DNA of 64,000 nt from Clostridioides difficile ATCC 9689 = DSM 1296 (GCF_001077535.1 NZ_CP011968.1:2108001-2172000), one strand, 5' to 3'. Counted from the stretch's first letter, positions 17,766-27,526 are shown. Notes: generated by a model from the sequence alone, not told the origin. A program made the numbers and translations.

Positions 17766-20183
17766 ATGTTTAGAAATAATAATCGCACATTTATAAGAAA
17801 AATAGCTTTAAATGATTTAAAAATTAATAAACTTAAAACATATCTTTCAGGTATCATTATAATGATTTCTACATGTTTATTATTAACAGTGACCTTAGTT
17901 TCATATAATGCCTCTGTAGATTTAGTTAATGCATCTCCATATCATGCTATATATAAATCTGTAGATGAAAAAGCAAAAAATATACTATATAAAGATAAAA
18001 ACTTTAGTGGCGTAGGAACTTACAAATTAATTGGAAGTAATAAAAAGACAGATTGTATTATGTCGATTGTTTATGCAGATGATACAGCAATTAAACTTAT
18101 GAATTTTCAACCATTGAAAGGCAAACTACCTACAAATAAAAATGAAATTGCTATTTCAGAAAAATATTTACAGGAATTTGGTTTAGATAAAGATATTGGA
18201 GATAGCATTAAATTAAATTATTATGATGATATTACGAATAAAGAAGTTCAATGTGATTTTATTATTGTTGGATTTCTAGAAAATTATTATCAAGATAATG
18301 CCAAGCAATACTATACAGTCGTTTCAAATGATTATTTTAAGAATATAGCTTCTACACCTTTACAAAATAAAAGTAATACTTTTGACGAGTCAAGACCTGA
18401 TACTGTAGATGTATTAGTTAAACTATCAGAAGAAAATACAGAGAAAGATTCAGCTTCAATTAAGACACAGTTAAAGAAAATTGGTTTATCTTTAGGTATT
18501 AAGAAATATAATATATACTTAAATGATAACTATATTGAATCAAATTTAATTGATGGTGAGCAGATTATTACAGTTTTAGTAGTTGGAATAGTTGTTCTTT
18601 TTTCTAGCGTTTTTGTTATATATAGTATTTTTTATATTTCAGTTGTTAATTCAGTTCAGATGTATGCTAAGTTGAAATCGTTAGGTATGACTTCTTTTCA
18701 GTTAAAAAAGATTATTTCTCTACAAGGAAATATTTTGTCAATTATTTTTATTCCATTAGGGGTTATAGCTTCTTGTATAATTGCTTACATAATTCAACCA
18801 TTAGCATGGCAAATGATAGCTGATTTATTTATAATTTTAATTTTATCACTGGTAATGTTTTTAACTGTTAGAATTTCTTTATTTAAACCAGCTAGAATTA
18901 TTTCTAAAATATCTGCTATTGAAGCCATGCAATATACAGAAACTAAATTTAGAAAAAAAGCAAAAAATTTTAGTTATATAAATATAAAAAATCTAGCATT
19001 AAAGAATATCGAGTCAAATAGAAAAAAAAATTTGATTGCATTAATATCGCTAAGCATTAGTGGAGTTTTATTTATTTCAATCGCTAATCTTGCTAATTCA
19101 ATAGATTTCAAAAAACAACTATCTCAACAATTTGTCTATAACGAAGATTATATAATTAGCATTAAGAGTGATAACTTATATGAGCATATTACAGAAATCC
19201 AACAAAATAATCCACTAACAGATTCTCTTAAGAATGAAATTAAATCTATTCATGGAGTAAAAAAATTAATTGAATCCAAATCAATTAAAAGTAATATTAT
19301 AGAACCTTACATCAAAGATAGAGACGAAAAACAATTTATTACTCTAATTAAAGGTATTACGCCTGAACTTTCAAAATCACTTGAAGAATATATTGTCAGT
19401 GGAAAAATAGACTATACACATTTAGATTCAGATAGTTTAATTATAAATAAATATAGAACAAAATATTATGGATTAAATTTAAAAGTTGGAGATACAGTTA
19501 CATTTAATATCTTTAGTGGAAATGATATTATTAAAAAGAAAATGAAAATTATAGGAATCATTGACAATTCCAATACAGGAGGTATGTTTTTTGCTTCAGA
19601 CAAAACTTTAGAATCTCTAACACCATATAATACAAATTTAGATTTTTCTATTTTAATAGATAAAAAGCATTCTAAAGAAGTTGAAGAAAAGTTGTTAAGT
19701 ATAATTCAGAAAAATTCAAATTTAATGCTTTATTCATATGAAGATGATTATAGAATGATTACTAGAGCATTTCAATATATAATTATAGCTTCATACATTT
19801 TTGTTGGTTTAATTTCTTGCTTTGGTATACTAAATATGACCAATACCCTAATAAACAGCGTTTTAATTAGAAAAAAAGAGTTTGCATTACTTCAAGCCGT
19901 TGGAATGACAAGAAAGCAACTGCGAAATATGCTTTATAGAGAAGGTCTAAACATAAGTATCAAAGCTATATGTACTTCAAGTATACTAGGTTATTTTGGT
20001 TCAAATCTACTTTGCACTTTTATAAAAGATGTAATTAGATTAGACTTTATTAATTTTAAATTTTCTATATTTACTATTTTAATTTTTTCATTCGTATTAA
20101 TTGGTATACAAGTTTTAGTGACTGAATTACTTGTAAGAAATATAGAAAAAAAATCACTTACAGAACGCTTACGTTCTCAGTAA
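17766..20183 (+). CDS. FtsX/MacB-type ABC permease of a two-component-linked exporter
   Basis: This 805-residue permease has the same 1+3+1+3 membrane layout as the protein at 8919: a segment near 27-48, three between about 265 and 370, one near 422-440, and three from about 690 to 795, with outside domains at about 50-260 and 445-690. The start has AGGAGGTG upstream. The end lies just before a strong terminator, which closes the four-gene unit. The two exporter sets look like old paralogues with diverged outside domains, so they probably handle different ligands. Confidence 0.88.
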   Translation: MFRNNNRTFIRKIALNDLKINKLKTYLSGIIIMISTCLLLTVTLVSYNASVDLVNASPYHAIYKSVDEKAKNILYKDKNFSGVGTYKLIGSNKKTDCIMSIVYADDTAIKLMNFQPLKGKLPTNKNEIAISEKYLQEFGLDKDIGDSIKLNYYDDITNKEVQCDFIIVGFLENYYQDNAKQYYTVVSNDYFKNIASTPLQNKSNTFDESRPDTVDVLVKLSEENTEKDSASIKTQLKKIGLSLGIKKYNIYLNDNYIESNLIDGEQIITVLVVGIVVLFSSVFVIYSIFYISVVNSVQMYAKLKSLGMTSFQLKKIISLQGNILSIIFIPLGVIASCIIAYIIQPLAWQMIADLFIILILSLVMFLTVRISLFKPARIISKISAIEAMQYTETKFRKKAKNFSYINIKNLALKNIESNRKKNLIALISLSISGVLFISIANLANSIDFKKQLSQQFVYNEDYIISIKSDNLYEHITEIQQNNPLTDSLKNEIKSIHGVKKLIESKSIKSNIIEPYIKDRDEKQFITLIKGITPELSKSLEEYIVSGKIDYTHLDSDSLIINKYRTKYYGLNLKVGDTVTFNIFSGNDIIKKKMKIIGIIDNSNTGGMFFASDKTLESLTPYNTNLDFSILIDKKHSKEVEEKLLSIIQKNSNLMLYSYEDDYRMITRAFQYIIIASYIFVGLISCFGILNMTNTLINSVLIRKKEFALLQAVGMTRKQLRNMLYREGLNISIKAICTSSILGYFGSNLLCTFIKDVIRLDFINFKFSIFTILIFSFVLIGIQVLVTELLVRNIEKKSLTERLRSQ

Positions 20184-20241
20184 GAATGTATATAAAAAAT
20201 AGCCATTTTTTATACAAGTTTTAATATGATTTTTTAAAAGC

Positions 20242-20287
20242 TATAGGGATAGAAAATTTTGACTTTACATAATTTTCTATCCCTATA
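20242..20287. terminator. Terminator between convergent permease and methyltransferase genes
   Basis: Perfect arms TATAGGGATAGAAAATT and AATTTTCTATCCCTATA enclose a 12-base loop. The plus side continues into CTTGTTTTTA. Confidence 0.85.
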
Positions 20288-20363
20288 CTTGTTTTTATTT
20301 TATACAGATACACTTACTTATATCTCCGAGCAACATCACCAGAGACATAAACAAGCATATTCC

Positions 20364-21155
20364 TTATTTTCTAAATATGTCAATTGCATGACTTGTAACC
20401 CCTACTAAATCTTCACGTTCACAAGTAGCAAGGTGATATTTTAAATATAATGCAAATGCATCATCATCCATAGAGTCTACTGCTTCACGCATATACAAAG
20501 CCAAACCATCTGATGCGACATAATGCAGTCTAGTTACATTAAATGCAGACATCAAATCATCAATGTTTTCTTTACGTACAAGCTCAAACAAATCCTTTGG
20601 TTCAGACTTAGCAGCAAATGTCTGTGGATCAATCAAACCTTTTTCAATATATTCAGATACATTAATATTTCCTCTATGGAACCCCTCGTCAATGAGACAG
20701 CCATCAGATATAACATATGCAGCAAAAACCACACCACCAGGTTTTGTTACACGAATTGCCTCATGTAAAGCTTGTTGTTTATCTTCTTTGTTATAAAGAT
20801 GATATAGTGGTCCTAACAGTAACGTAATATCATATTTATTATCTGGGAAAACAGATAAATCCATAGCATTACCCTGAGTAATGCTTATATTTTCATTTGA
20901 TTGAGTATTTTTATGGAAAACCTCTATATTATGTTCGACTAATTCCACTGCGTCAACATCATATCCCTGACGTGCCAGTGTGTGAGAATAACGACCAGTT
21001 GCAGCGCCAATTTCAAGCACACAATCACCTGATTTTATGTACTTATCAATGTAATGCATAGTAGTGAGAAATTCCACCATTCCATGTTTTAATGCAAGTC
21101 GACTATCTTCATCATAAGTATTATAAAAGTCAATTAAGTATTGTTTTGTTTCCAT
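20364..21155 (-). CDS. Class I SAM-dependent methyltransferase
   Basis: This 263-residue protein has the Rossmann methyltransferase pattern: motif I VLEIGAATGRYS (about 46-57), the acidic residue ending strand 2 (VDAVELVEHN), and a later YDITLLLGPLYHLYN segment with RVTKPGGVVFAAYV. The substrate is unknown. It sits 32 bases downstream of a TetR regulator on the same strand, so the two form a small self-regulated unit. Base composition is richer in G+C than its neighbours, with more C/G-ending codons, which suggests acquisition. The ATG has GAGGTG upstream. Confidence 0.88.
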   Translation of the reverse strand: METKQYLIDFYNTYDEDSRLALKHGMVEFLTTMHYIDKYIKSGDCVLEIGAATGRYSHTLARQGYDVDAVELVEHNIEVFHKNTQSNENISITQGNAMDLSVFPDNKYDITLLLGPLYHLYNKEDKQQALHEAIRVTKPGGVVFAAYVISDGCLIDEGFHRGNINVSEYIEKGLIDPQTFAAKSEPKDLFELVRKENIDDLMSAFNVTRLHYVASDGLALYMREAVDSMDDDAFALYLKYHLATCEREDLVGVTSHAIDIFRK

Positions 21156-21187
21156 AATTTCACCTCTTCTATATTAGTTAATAAACA

Positions 21188-21775
21188 TCAAATAGACAAA
21201 TTCCAATCTGGTTTTTCTTGTCTTATAAAAGCTGTTAATATATTTTTCAACATTTTTTCAGCACTATATCTATCTAATGTTAATTTTTTTGTTGCTGTTA
21301 AGACAGCTATGCCATGAGTATAAAGAAATAAATCTAAAAATATTACTTTTGCACATTCCAAATCTATTCCAATGCTTTCCGAAAAAAGTCTTGCCTTTTT
21401 TTCATTGTAAATTTCTTTATAAAAATCATTCGCCTCTTTCATCATCAAATCTAAATCATTTATAAATAACAACTTAAATAAATACGTTTCTTCTTGAGCA
21501 AATTCAATGTATGAAAGCGGAAGCAGTAAATAAGGGCTTACACTTTTAGAATTACGATAATTAACAACATACTGATTATAATATTCATATGCAAAAGCAA
21601 GAAATTCATTTTTTAATTCATTCATGTTTTCGTAACAAGTAAAAATTGGTCGAGTGGAACACTGTAATTTACTTGCAATACTCCTCGCATTTACAGCTTC
21701 AAATCCCACTTCTCTTGTAATATCCAAGACTGTATTCAAAATCATTTCTTTTGTTATCTTTACTTTAGGTGGCAT
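21188..21775 (-). CDS. TetR family transcriptional regulator
   Basis: The 195-residue protein has an N-terminal helix-turn-helix (about 8-52; ITREVGFEAVNARSIASKLQCSTRPIF) followed by an all-helical ligand domain. It is upstream of, and co-directional with, the methyltransferase. The ATG at 21775 has GGAGAGGTG at good spacing. TetR proteins usually repress their own operon, so the methyltransferase is the likely target. Confidence 0.88.
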   Translation of the reverse strand: MPPKVKITKEMILNTVLDITREVGFEAVNARSIASKLQCSTRPIFTCYENMNELKNEFLAFAYEYYNQYVVNYRNSKSVSPYLLLPLSYIEFAQEETYLFKLLFINDLDLMMKEANDFYKEIYNEKKARLFSESIGIDLECAKVIFLDLFLYTHGIAVLTATKKLTLDRYSAEKMLKNILTAFIRQEKPDWNLSI

Positions 21776-21904
21776 ATATGTTCACCTCTCCATTAAATTT
21801 TTATAAAACACATATGTTATATAACTATAGTAACATATCAAGAAATTATGTCAAGAAAAAGCTTTGCATTTTTTTGCAATTCCTAAAACTTATAAATAAA
21901 ACAT

Positions 21905-21941
21905 GAGTTGCAATTAATCTATTAATAGATAACAGCAACTC
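21905..21941 (-). terminator. Terminator after the 12-segment permease gene
   Basis: GAGTTGC and GCAACTC arms flank a pairing A/T centre. The minus-strand 3' side runs into ATGTTTTATTT. Confidence 0.65.
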
Positions 21942-21951
21942 AGATTTTCCT

Positions 21952-23343
21952 TTAAATACTCTTCTTTTTGTCTAATATTTCATATACACAATCTTCTATT
22001 GAATTAATATCTTTTTCTTTTCTTTTTTTAGAATCAATTAAAATGAAATACAGTATAAAACCTACAGCAAGTCCCCATGTTCCGCCTTTAGCAGCAATTA
22101 CACCTCCCATAAGTCCAATCAATCCCTTCTCAACACCTGTATTACATAGCTCCATTGATAGCTTTGTACATAAATATCCTTGAACTAAAAGTGTTACTGA
22201 CAATGCTAATGGTATAAGAGGTGTAGCAATCTGCGCAATTGGATAAAAACAGATAAAAATTGCTGAAACCCATACTAATGTACCCATGCCACTAAAAACA
22301 GACTGCATGGCTTCCTTTCCAACCTTGTACCTTTGAGCAACACTTCCTGTAAGTGTCGCAGCTAATGGACCGCACATTGGTATATATGGAGAAAAGATTG
22401 CCATAAAAATATTTCTTATCCCACTTATAACATTAGACCTATTTGAATTGAAATCTATATATTCATCTTTTCTATTTTCACTTTCAGAAAGTACTAAGTT
22501 TTCACCTGTTATAAAATCACCAAAGGCAATTATGTATATCATAAAAGCCATTGGTATCCCTTGTATAAATAACATTACACTTGGAAAACCTATTCCAAAA
22601 GGAGATACTGTATTTATCAGATTTTTAAAATCTACTATGTAAACTAAATTGTCAAAACTAAATCTAGGAATTTCTATTTCTTTACTAAATATACCTACTA
22701 TTAAACTCACTAAAATAGCTGATACTACACCATATTCTCCTAAATGAAATAAAAACTTATTCTTAACTTTTAGAGTATCAAATCTTTCAGAAAACATTAC
22801 AAAACAAGCAACCAAAATTCCTACTGTTATAGATATAGGATAAGAATCAAATCTCCCTTTAGGATTAAACTCTGATATTATAGTCGATATACCGACACCC
22901 ATTAGTATTCCACCTTTAATAGAATTTGGTATCTTACTAACTAACTTTCCAGCTACACCAGTTATACCCATTAAAATAAATATTATTCCTAAATCTATTT
23001 GTAAAGCTGTTAATGCTTGTATTCTTTCAATGCCCATGCTGAACTTTAACAAATATGCAGTTGTAAGAGTTATAGAAGCTGTAATCCAGCCAGGTACAAC
23101 TGGGTCTCCCATAAAAACATGCAAACAGTATAATATTGAGTTAATGATAGCCATACTCCATGCCACTTCATAGGGTAATCCCAAAATTTGTGTACTAAGG
23201 CCAATTGTGCCTAAACTTGTCATACTTGATATTATACCTTGAATAGCTTCTGGTTTCTCAAATCTGTAATGTATAAATGGAATTCTTATCTTAAACATTC
23301 CAAATTTTATATGAGGTTGTTCCCTTCTAGCGAGTCTTTCCAT
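21952..23343 (-). CDS. Polytopic membrane transporter, NCS2/SulP-like fold likely
   Basis: This 463-residue protein has about 12 hydrophobic segments. The repeated layout and stretches such as GIISSMTSLGTIGLSTQILGLP, GGILMGVGISTI and MCGPLAATLTGSVAQRYKVGKEA recall the xanthine/uracil (NCS2) and SulP superfamily, but I cannot assign a substrate. The start has AAAGGTGG upstream. It follows the BAAT-like hydrolase gene on the same strand at a gap of about 190 bases, which includes a short palindrome, so co-transcription is uncertain. Confidence 0.65.
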   Translation of the reverse strand: MERLARREQPHIKFGMFKIRIPFIHYRFEKPEAIQGIISSMTSLGTIGLSTQILGLPYEVAWSMAIINSILYCLHVFMGDPVVPGWITASITLTTAYLLKFSMGIERIQALTALQIDLGIIFILMGITGVAGKLVSKIPNSIKGGILMGVGISTIISEFNPKGRFDSYPISITVGILVACFVMFSERFDTLKVKNKFLFHLGEYGVVSAILVSLIVGIFSKEIEIPRFSFDNLVYIVDFKNLINTVSPFGIGFPSVMLFIQGIPMAFMIYIIAFGDFITGENLVLSESENRKDEYIDFNSNRSNVISGIRNIFMAIFSPYIPMCGPLAATLTGSVAQRYKVGKEAMQSVFSGMGTLVWVSAIFICFYPIAQIATPLIPLALSVTLLVQGYLCTKLSMELCNTGVEKGLIGLMGGVIAAKGGTWGLAVGFILYFILIDSKKRKEKDINSIEDCVYEILDKKKSI

Positions 23344-23532
23344 AACTTCACTCCACCTTTCAATAACTCTTATAAGTTTACAACTTTATAATTGTTTATA
23401 AATTATCAATGTCATTAAAATTAGTATATAACATGCAAATTATATAAACAATAAATTAAATCTATAAAATTGATAGATTTTGTGCATATATAGAAAGACC
23501 GCTTCATTTTTAGTTACTTAAATCACTTAATA

Positions 23533-24831
23533 TTAGTTATTTAAATCACTTGATAAAGGTTTTTTATAAAATTCAATAGTTCTATTCCATGATTCAAACT
23601 GTCCTTTTGAATTTCCTTCTACAGTTCCACCTGAAGAAAAAATCCCTCCACTCATACTCATACATAAAGTCTCCTTTAGAGGCATAATATATGGAATTGG
23701 TAACGGATGACCCATATTATTGTATGTTAATAATTCTACGTTATATGGATAATTATTTTCTTCAAAGATTTCTAATGCCTTTAAACAAGCTTCATAACTA
23801 TTCCATATGTTATCTTCTTTTCCAGCAATCATAAGTATATCTGCTTTGGAATTTTCTATTTTTATTCTAGCCTCTTTTCTATTCTCTGCTCTTTTAAGAC
23901 TTTTCTTATAAGTACTATTAAATCCAAATGGAATACCTTTTGATATATTTTTTTTCTGTTCTTCAAAGAATATATCATTGTCTACTTTGATATATGGAAA
24001 TGGCTCTCCTTTATATGACCATGATGAAGTATCATTTCCACTCATCAATCCATTAAGAGCTTGGAAACAATAAATGTGAGGTTGTGATACTACAACCTTT
24101 TTAATTTGTTCATATCTTGAAGCAAGTAAAAAGGCCAATTCTCCACCCTTTGATGTCCCATGTACAAATATTTCTTTAGTACTGGTAATTTCATTTTCAC
24201 TAATCCACTCAAATACTTTTTCAAAATATTCTAATGGAACCTCTTCTAATTTATCTGGTAACCCTTCTAAAGCAAAGTATGCAACTGTTAGTACATTGAA
24301 TCCTCTAGATGCAAGTGGAGCTGCTAAAAGGTCTAGAGCGTCTAAATTTCCATCAGAACCACCTAGCATTAAAATTGTTTTATTATTAGAATTTTGTTTA
24401 TAAAATAATTTTCCTATAAACTCATCAGATATGTATTTTGTGGTAATATCTTCTGATTTAAATATTCTCTTTAATTCAACTTCTTTTCTTTCAATAGAAG
24501 TTTCAAATATCATATTCATAATTATTGGTTTATCAATAGATATATTTTCTGCAAAATTTTTACCTTCAGTTTTAGATTTTTCCAGCGAATAAATTAACCC
24601 CATACAATTATCAGCCTTATAAGTACCTTCTATAGGTTCAACTAAATCTAAATCTACTTCTCCTTTTTCATTTGAACAAAACACTCCATAAGATGAAAAT
24701 TCTTCTCCCTTGCACCATGGAAATTCCATTTTCACACTTATTTTAAGTTTAGTATTTTGAATTAAGTCCGAAACCATAATCTTAAGTCTTTCATCCACAA
24801 ATGATTCTACATTGTATACATTTACTTTCAT
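23533..24831 (-). CDS. BAAT/acyl-CoA thioesterase family hydrolase
   Basis: This 432-residue protein has the two-domain layout of the acyl-CoA thioesterase / bile acid-CoA:amino acid N-acyltransferase family. An N-terminal beta-rich domain (about 15-130) is followed by an alpha/beta hydrolase domain (about 145-425) with the nucleophile elbow HGTSKGGEL (Ser about 226), a possible acid in MIAGKEDNIW and a late GHPLP histidine. The nucleophile is Ser, as in thioesterases, where mammalian BAAT has Cys. A clean promoter lies just upstream. Candidate substrates are acyl- or bile-acyl-CoA thioesters, but this is inference. Confidence 0.82.
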   Translation of the reverse strand: MKVNVYNVESFVDERLKIMVSDLIQNTKLKISVKMEFPWCKGEEFSSYGVFCSNEKGEVDLDLVEPIEGTYKADNCMGLIYSLEKSKTEGKNFAENISIDKPIIMNMIFETSIERKEVELKRIFKSEDITTKYISDEFIGKLFYKQNSNNKTILMLGGSDGNLDALDLLAAPLASRGFNVLTVAYFALEGLPDKLEEVPLEYFEKVFEWISENEITSTKEIFVHGTSKGGELAFLLASRYEQIKKVVVSQPHIYCFQALNGLMSGNDTSSWSYKGEPFPYIKVDNDIFFEEQKKNISKGIPFGFNSTYKKSLKRAENRKEARIKIENSKADILMIAGKEDNIWNSYEACLKALEIFEENNYPYNVELLTYNNMGHPLPIPYIMPLKETLCMSMSGGIFSSGGTVEGNSKGQFESWNRTIEFYKKPLSSDLNN

Positions 24832-24934
24832 AATCTATTTCTCCTTATAATAATTATTTATGTTTTATATAAAACAGCTTTATCTAATGCAACATAAATA
24901 AATTTTTAAATTAAGACACCATATTGACTATTTC

Positions 24935-24963
24935 ATTTTATCAACATATTCCATATTTGTCAA
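24935..24963 (-). promoter_or_regulatory. Sigma-A-type promoter for the BAAT-like gene
   Basis: On the minus strand TTGACA (24958-24963) and TAAAAT (24935-24940) are 17 bases apart, about 105 bases before the start codon. The element TCAACATATT occurs twice, 19 bases apart (24941 and 24960), and overlaps the promoter, which could make an operator. Confidence 0.7.
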
Positions 24964-25073
24964 CATATTGTCTTTTTTAGTAATTTAAAATTATGTAGTC
25001 TATATGAAATCCAGTTGATTTTTGGCTAATTAAAGATAGGAATGCTATTAGGTTTAGAATATATATATTCAAA

Positions 25074-25106
25074 ATAAAAAACCACTCATTTAAAGAATGG
25101 TTTTTA
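25074..25106 (-). terminator. Terminator after the 291-residue unknown gene
   Basis: AAAAACCA and TGGTTTTT arms with further CATT/AATG pairing. The 3' side on minus is T-rich. Confidence 0.65.
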
Positions 25107-25189
25107 ATATAAACTATTTGTTATTAATAAGGATATTTTTTTATTTAAATTTATATAATCGAACATCTAATATTTAATGTTTAATAAAA

Positions 25190-26065
25190 TTATGCATTTG
25201 CAAAAGTATATATGGCATTAACTCTTGCTACATATAAATTCTCATCACTACATCCAATATATCTAGCATATTTTTCAATCTTTTCTTTTGCATTTTCAAC
25301 ATCATTTTCATCGCTCTCCATTAACTCATTTATATAAATATCCATTAATGACGCTTTATATTCTCTTATATCATAGCCTAAAAATTCAGTCAATCTCTCA
25401 ATTTCCTTACTAAAATCTCCATCTTCTTTTACCAAAAATTCGTATACATCTTCCCTATATGGATTTAAAGTTATTATTTGTTTTACTACTTTGCATTCGT
25501 CAGCCTTCCCAATAAAACCATCTTTATAATTATTAAATAAGGCATTAGATTTTTTTATAGATTCTTCATCAATATAAGAATGTACCGCAGTTATACGATT
25601 TTCTATAAGGGCATCTACAACAGCATAATGAATTTTAAAACAATCATTGTATAAATAATTGCTCATTTTCTTTATTGTCGATTCTATTTCTAAGAAGCTC
25701 GCGTGGCCATTTTTTTTATTTTTATTTGGTATAATAAAAGTTTTATTCAAATTATTAAAAAGTCTCTTAAAATCTAAATATTTTTCACAATAAACACTTT
25801 TAAAGGTATCGATATCTATAGTTATAATTCCAAAACTTACTATAGTCTCAATTCCTTTCTTAAAAGACTCTTCTATATATTTTTCTCCTAAACTTAAACC
25901 TCTATCAGATATTTGCTTTAGATTTTGAAAACTATTTAAACAATCTCTCTCAAAGTTTTTAGATATTTCCAAAGCATATAATTTAAAGATTTTCCTTATC
26001 TTATTATAATTATTTTTTGTATCATCAAATCTGATAATAGCTCCATTTACATCAAAAGTAATCAT
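25190..26065 (-). CDS. Conserved-looking protein of unknown function
   Basis: I do not recognise this 291-residue protein. It is soluble, has no signal peptide or membrane segment, and is rich in charged helical stretches. The N-terminus (MITFDVNGAIIRFDDTKNNYNKIRKIFKLYALEISKNF in part) reads as a short beta strand and then helices. The region from about 225 to 285 is predicted helical and acidic. The ATG has GGGGAGG upstream, although at a rather long spacing of about 12 bases. It stands alone between two terminators. Codon use matches its neighbours. Confidence 0.75.
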   Translation of the reverse strand: MITFDVNGAIIRFDDTKNNYNKIRKIFKLYALEISKNFERDCLNSFQNLKQISDRGLSLGEKYIEESFKKGIETIVSFGIITIDIDTFKSVYCEKYLDFKRLFNNLNKTFIIPNKNKKNGHASFLEIESTIKKMSNYLYNDCFKIHYAVVDALIENRITAVHSYIDEESIKKSNALFNNYKDGFIGKADECKVVKQIITLNPYREDVYEFLVKEDGDFSKEIERLTEFLGYDIREYKASLMDIYINELMESDENDVENAKEKIEKYARYIGCSDENLYVARVNAIYTFANA

Positions 26066-26196
26066 TGAGTTTTAACCTCCCCATTAGTTTCATCAATAAA
26101 ATAAATTTAATATAAACTTTATAATCATAATATTAAACTTATTTATACTATAATTATTAATTTGATGATAAAAGCTATTTTCCTTCTAAATAAAAA

Positions 26197-26230
26197 ATTT
26201 GTCTAAAGTTTCTAAAAAATTTAGACAAAT
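26197..26230 (-). terminator. Terminator after the DUF554 gene
   Basis: ATTTGTCTAAA and TTTAGACAAAT are perfect 11-base arms. The minus-strand 3' side is TTTTTTA. Confidence 0.85.
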
Positions 26231-26257
26231 CTTAGGTTATTACTCTTTAAATTATTT

Positions 26258-26944
26258 TTAAATTATTCCAAATACGCCAAATAATATTGGTATAAATATA
26301 GCTGGTAACAAATTGGCTACTTTTATATTCGTTAATTTAAGTACATTTAGACCAAGTCCTATAATTAATAAACTTCCAGCTGCTGTCATTTCTGTGACTA
26401 CAGGATCACTTAAAAATCCATTTAAAAATGATGCTCCCACACATATAATACCTTCATACAAAAATACAGATATTGCAGAAAACATTACACCTATACCTAA
26501 AGAAGCAGTAAATATAATTGAAGCTATTCCATCTATAACAGATTTTACAAATAAAGTATCATGACTTCCTGTAAGACCACTTTCTAATGAACCAACTACT
26601 GCCATGGCTCCTATACAGAATAATAAACTAGATGATATAAAACCCTCTGCTATAGAATCTTTTTTATTTCCTTTAGAAAATTTACTTTGTAAAAAAGCAC
26701 CCAACTTATTTACCCATTTGTCAATATCTATTAATTCTCCTATCAGAGCACCTACAGCTACAGATATTATTGTCACTAATGTGTTTTTTCCTTCTAGTGC
26801 TCCTGATATACCAATGTACAATACACATAAAGCAATTCCATTCATTATAGTATCGCTTACTCTTTGAGGTAATCCTCCTTTTATTATAAGACCTACTATA
26901 CATCCACCTGCAATTGCTAGACTATTTGCTATTACTCCAAACAT
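26258..26944 (-). CDS. DUF554 family membrane protein (YdfK-like)
   Basis: This 228-residue protein has about seven hydrophobic segments and the DUF554 signature. It starts with a G-rich first helix (IANSLAIAGGCIVGLIIKGGLP), contains GIALCVLYIGISGALEG, GALIGELIDIDKWVNKLG and FCIGAMAVVGSLESGLTG, and ends VANLLPAIFIPILFG. Function in Gram-positives is not established. The start has GAGGGGAG at normal spacing. It is followed by a strong terminator, so it is probably the last gene of its transcript. Confidence 0.9.
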   Translation of the reverse strand: MFGVIANSLAIAGGCIVGLIIKGGLPQRVSDTIMNGIALCVLYIGISGALEGKNTLVTIISVAVGALIGELIDIDKWVNKLGAFLQSKFSKGNKKDSIAEGFISSSLLFCIGAMAVVGSLESGLTGSHDTLFVKSVIDGIASIIFTASLGIGVMFSAISVFLYEGIICVGASFLNGFLSDPVVTEMTAAGSLLIIGLGLNVLKLTNIKVANLLPAIFIPILFGVFGII

Positions 26945-26992
26945 TTTTTCTCCCCTCGATTAGCTAATTGAAATTTATCCTATTATTAAAAC

Positions 26993-27526
26993 CTAAACAT
27001 CTATACTTTGTATTGGATATTTTAAATATTCCAAAAATTCTTCAAAACCTTTTCTAGATATATTTACAGTTTTAGTATTTATGTTAGGATGAAAATTTAA
27101 GTAATCTTCTTTAATTACATCTTTATCTATGTAAAGCTCAACTTTTCTTTCTGTATCATTTATTAATGAAAAAGGATTTACACTTCCAGGAAGAAGTTTA
27201 AGTACATTGTATAGTCTTTCAGGTGAAGCAAACGATAATCTAGAACTTCCTATCTTATCTTTAAGTGAGTTTAAATCAACTTGTTTTTCTCCTTTAACTA
27301 CAATAAGATAATACTTATTTCCTTTGGCATTTCTTAAAAATAAATTTTTACATTGACACCCCTTTGTTATTCCATCTAAAATGACTAATTGCTCTGCTGT
27401 ATATACAGCTTCATGCTCTACTACATCATATTCAACATTTAATTTATCCAAAATATCATATATTTTAGTTTCATTCATGCTAGATTCATTTTCATCTTGT
27501 TCTTTTTTATTATTTAAATCACTCAT
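26993..27526 (-). CDS. ProX/YbaK-type aminoacyl-tRNA deacylase
   Basis: The 177-residue product matches the ProX (prolyl-tRNA synthetase-associated editing domain) family, which hydrolyses mischarged Ala- or Cys-tRNA(Pro) in trans. Visible motifs are YDVVEHEAVYTAEQL, GCQCKNLFLRNAKGNKYYLIV with the conserved lysine, and a late GSVNPFSLINDTERKVELYID. I chose the ATG at 27526 because AAGGAG lies 6 bases before it. The upstream start at 27544 has none. The first 20 residues are an acidic, probably disordered extension. Clostridia that ferment proline commonly carry such proteins. Confidence 0.88.
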   Translation of the reverse strand: MSDLNNKKEQDENESSMNETKIYDILDKLNVEYDVVEHEAVYTAEQLVILDGITKGCQCKNLFLRNAKGNKYYLIVVKGEKQVDLNSLKDKIGSSRLSFASPERLYNVLKLLPGSVNPFSLINDTERKVELYIDKDVIKEDYLNFHPNINTKTVNISRKGFEEFLEYLKYPIQSIDV

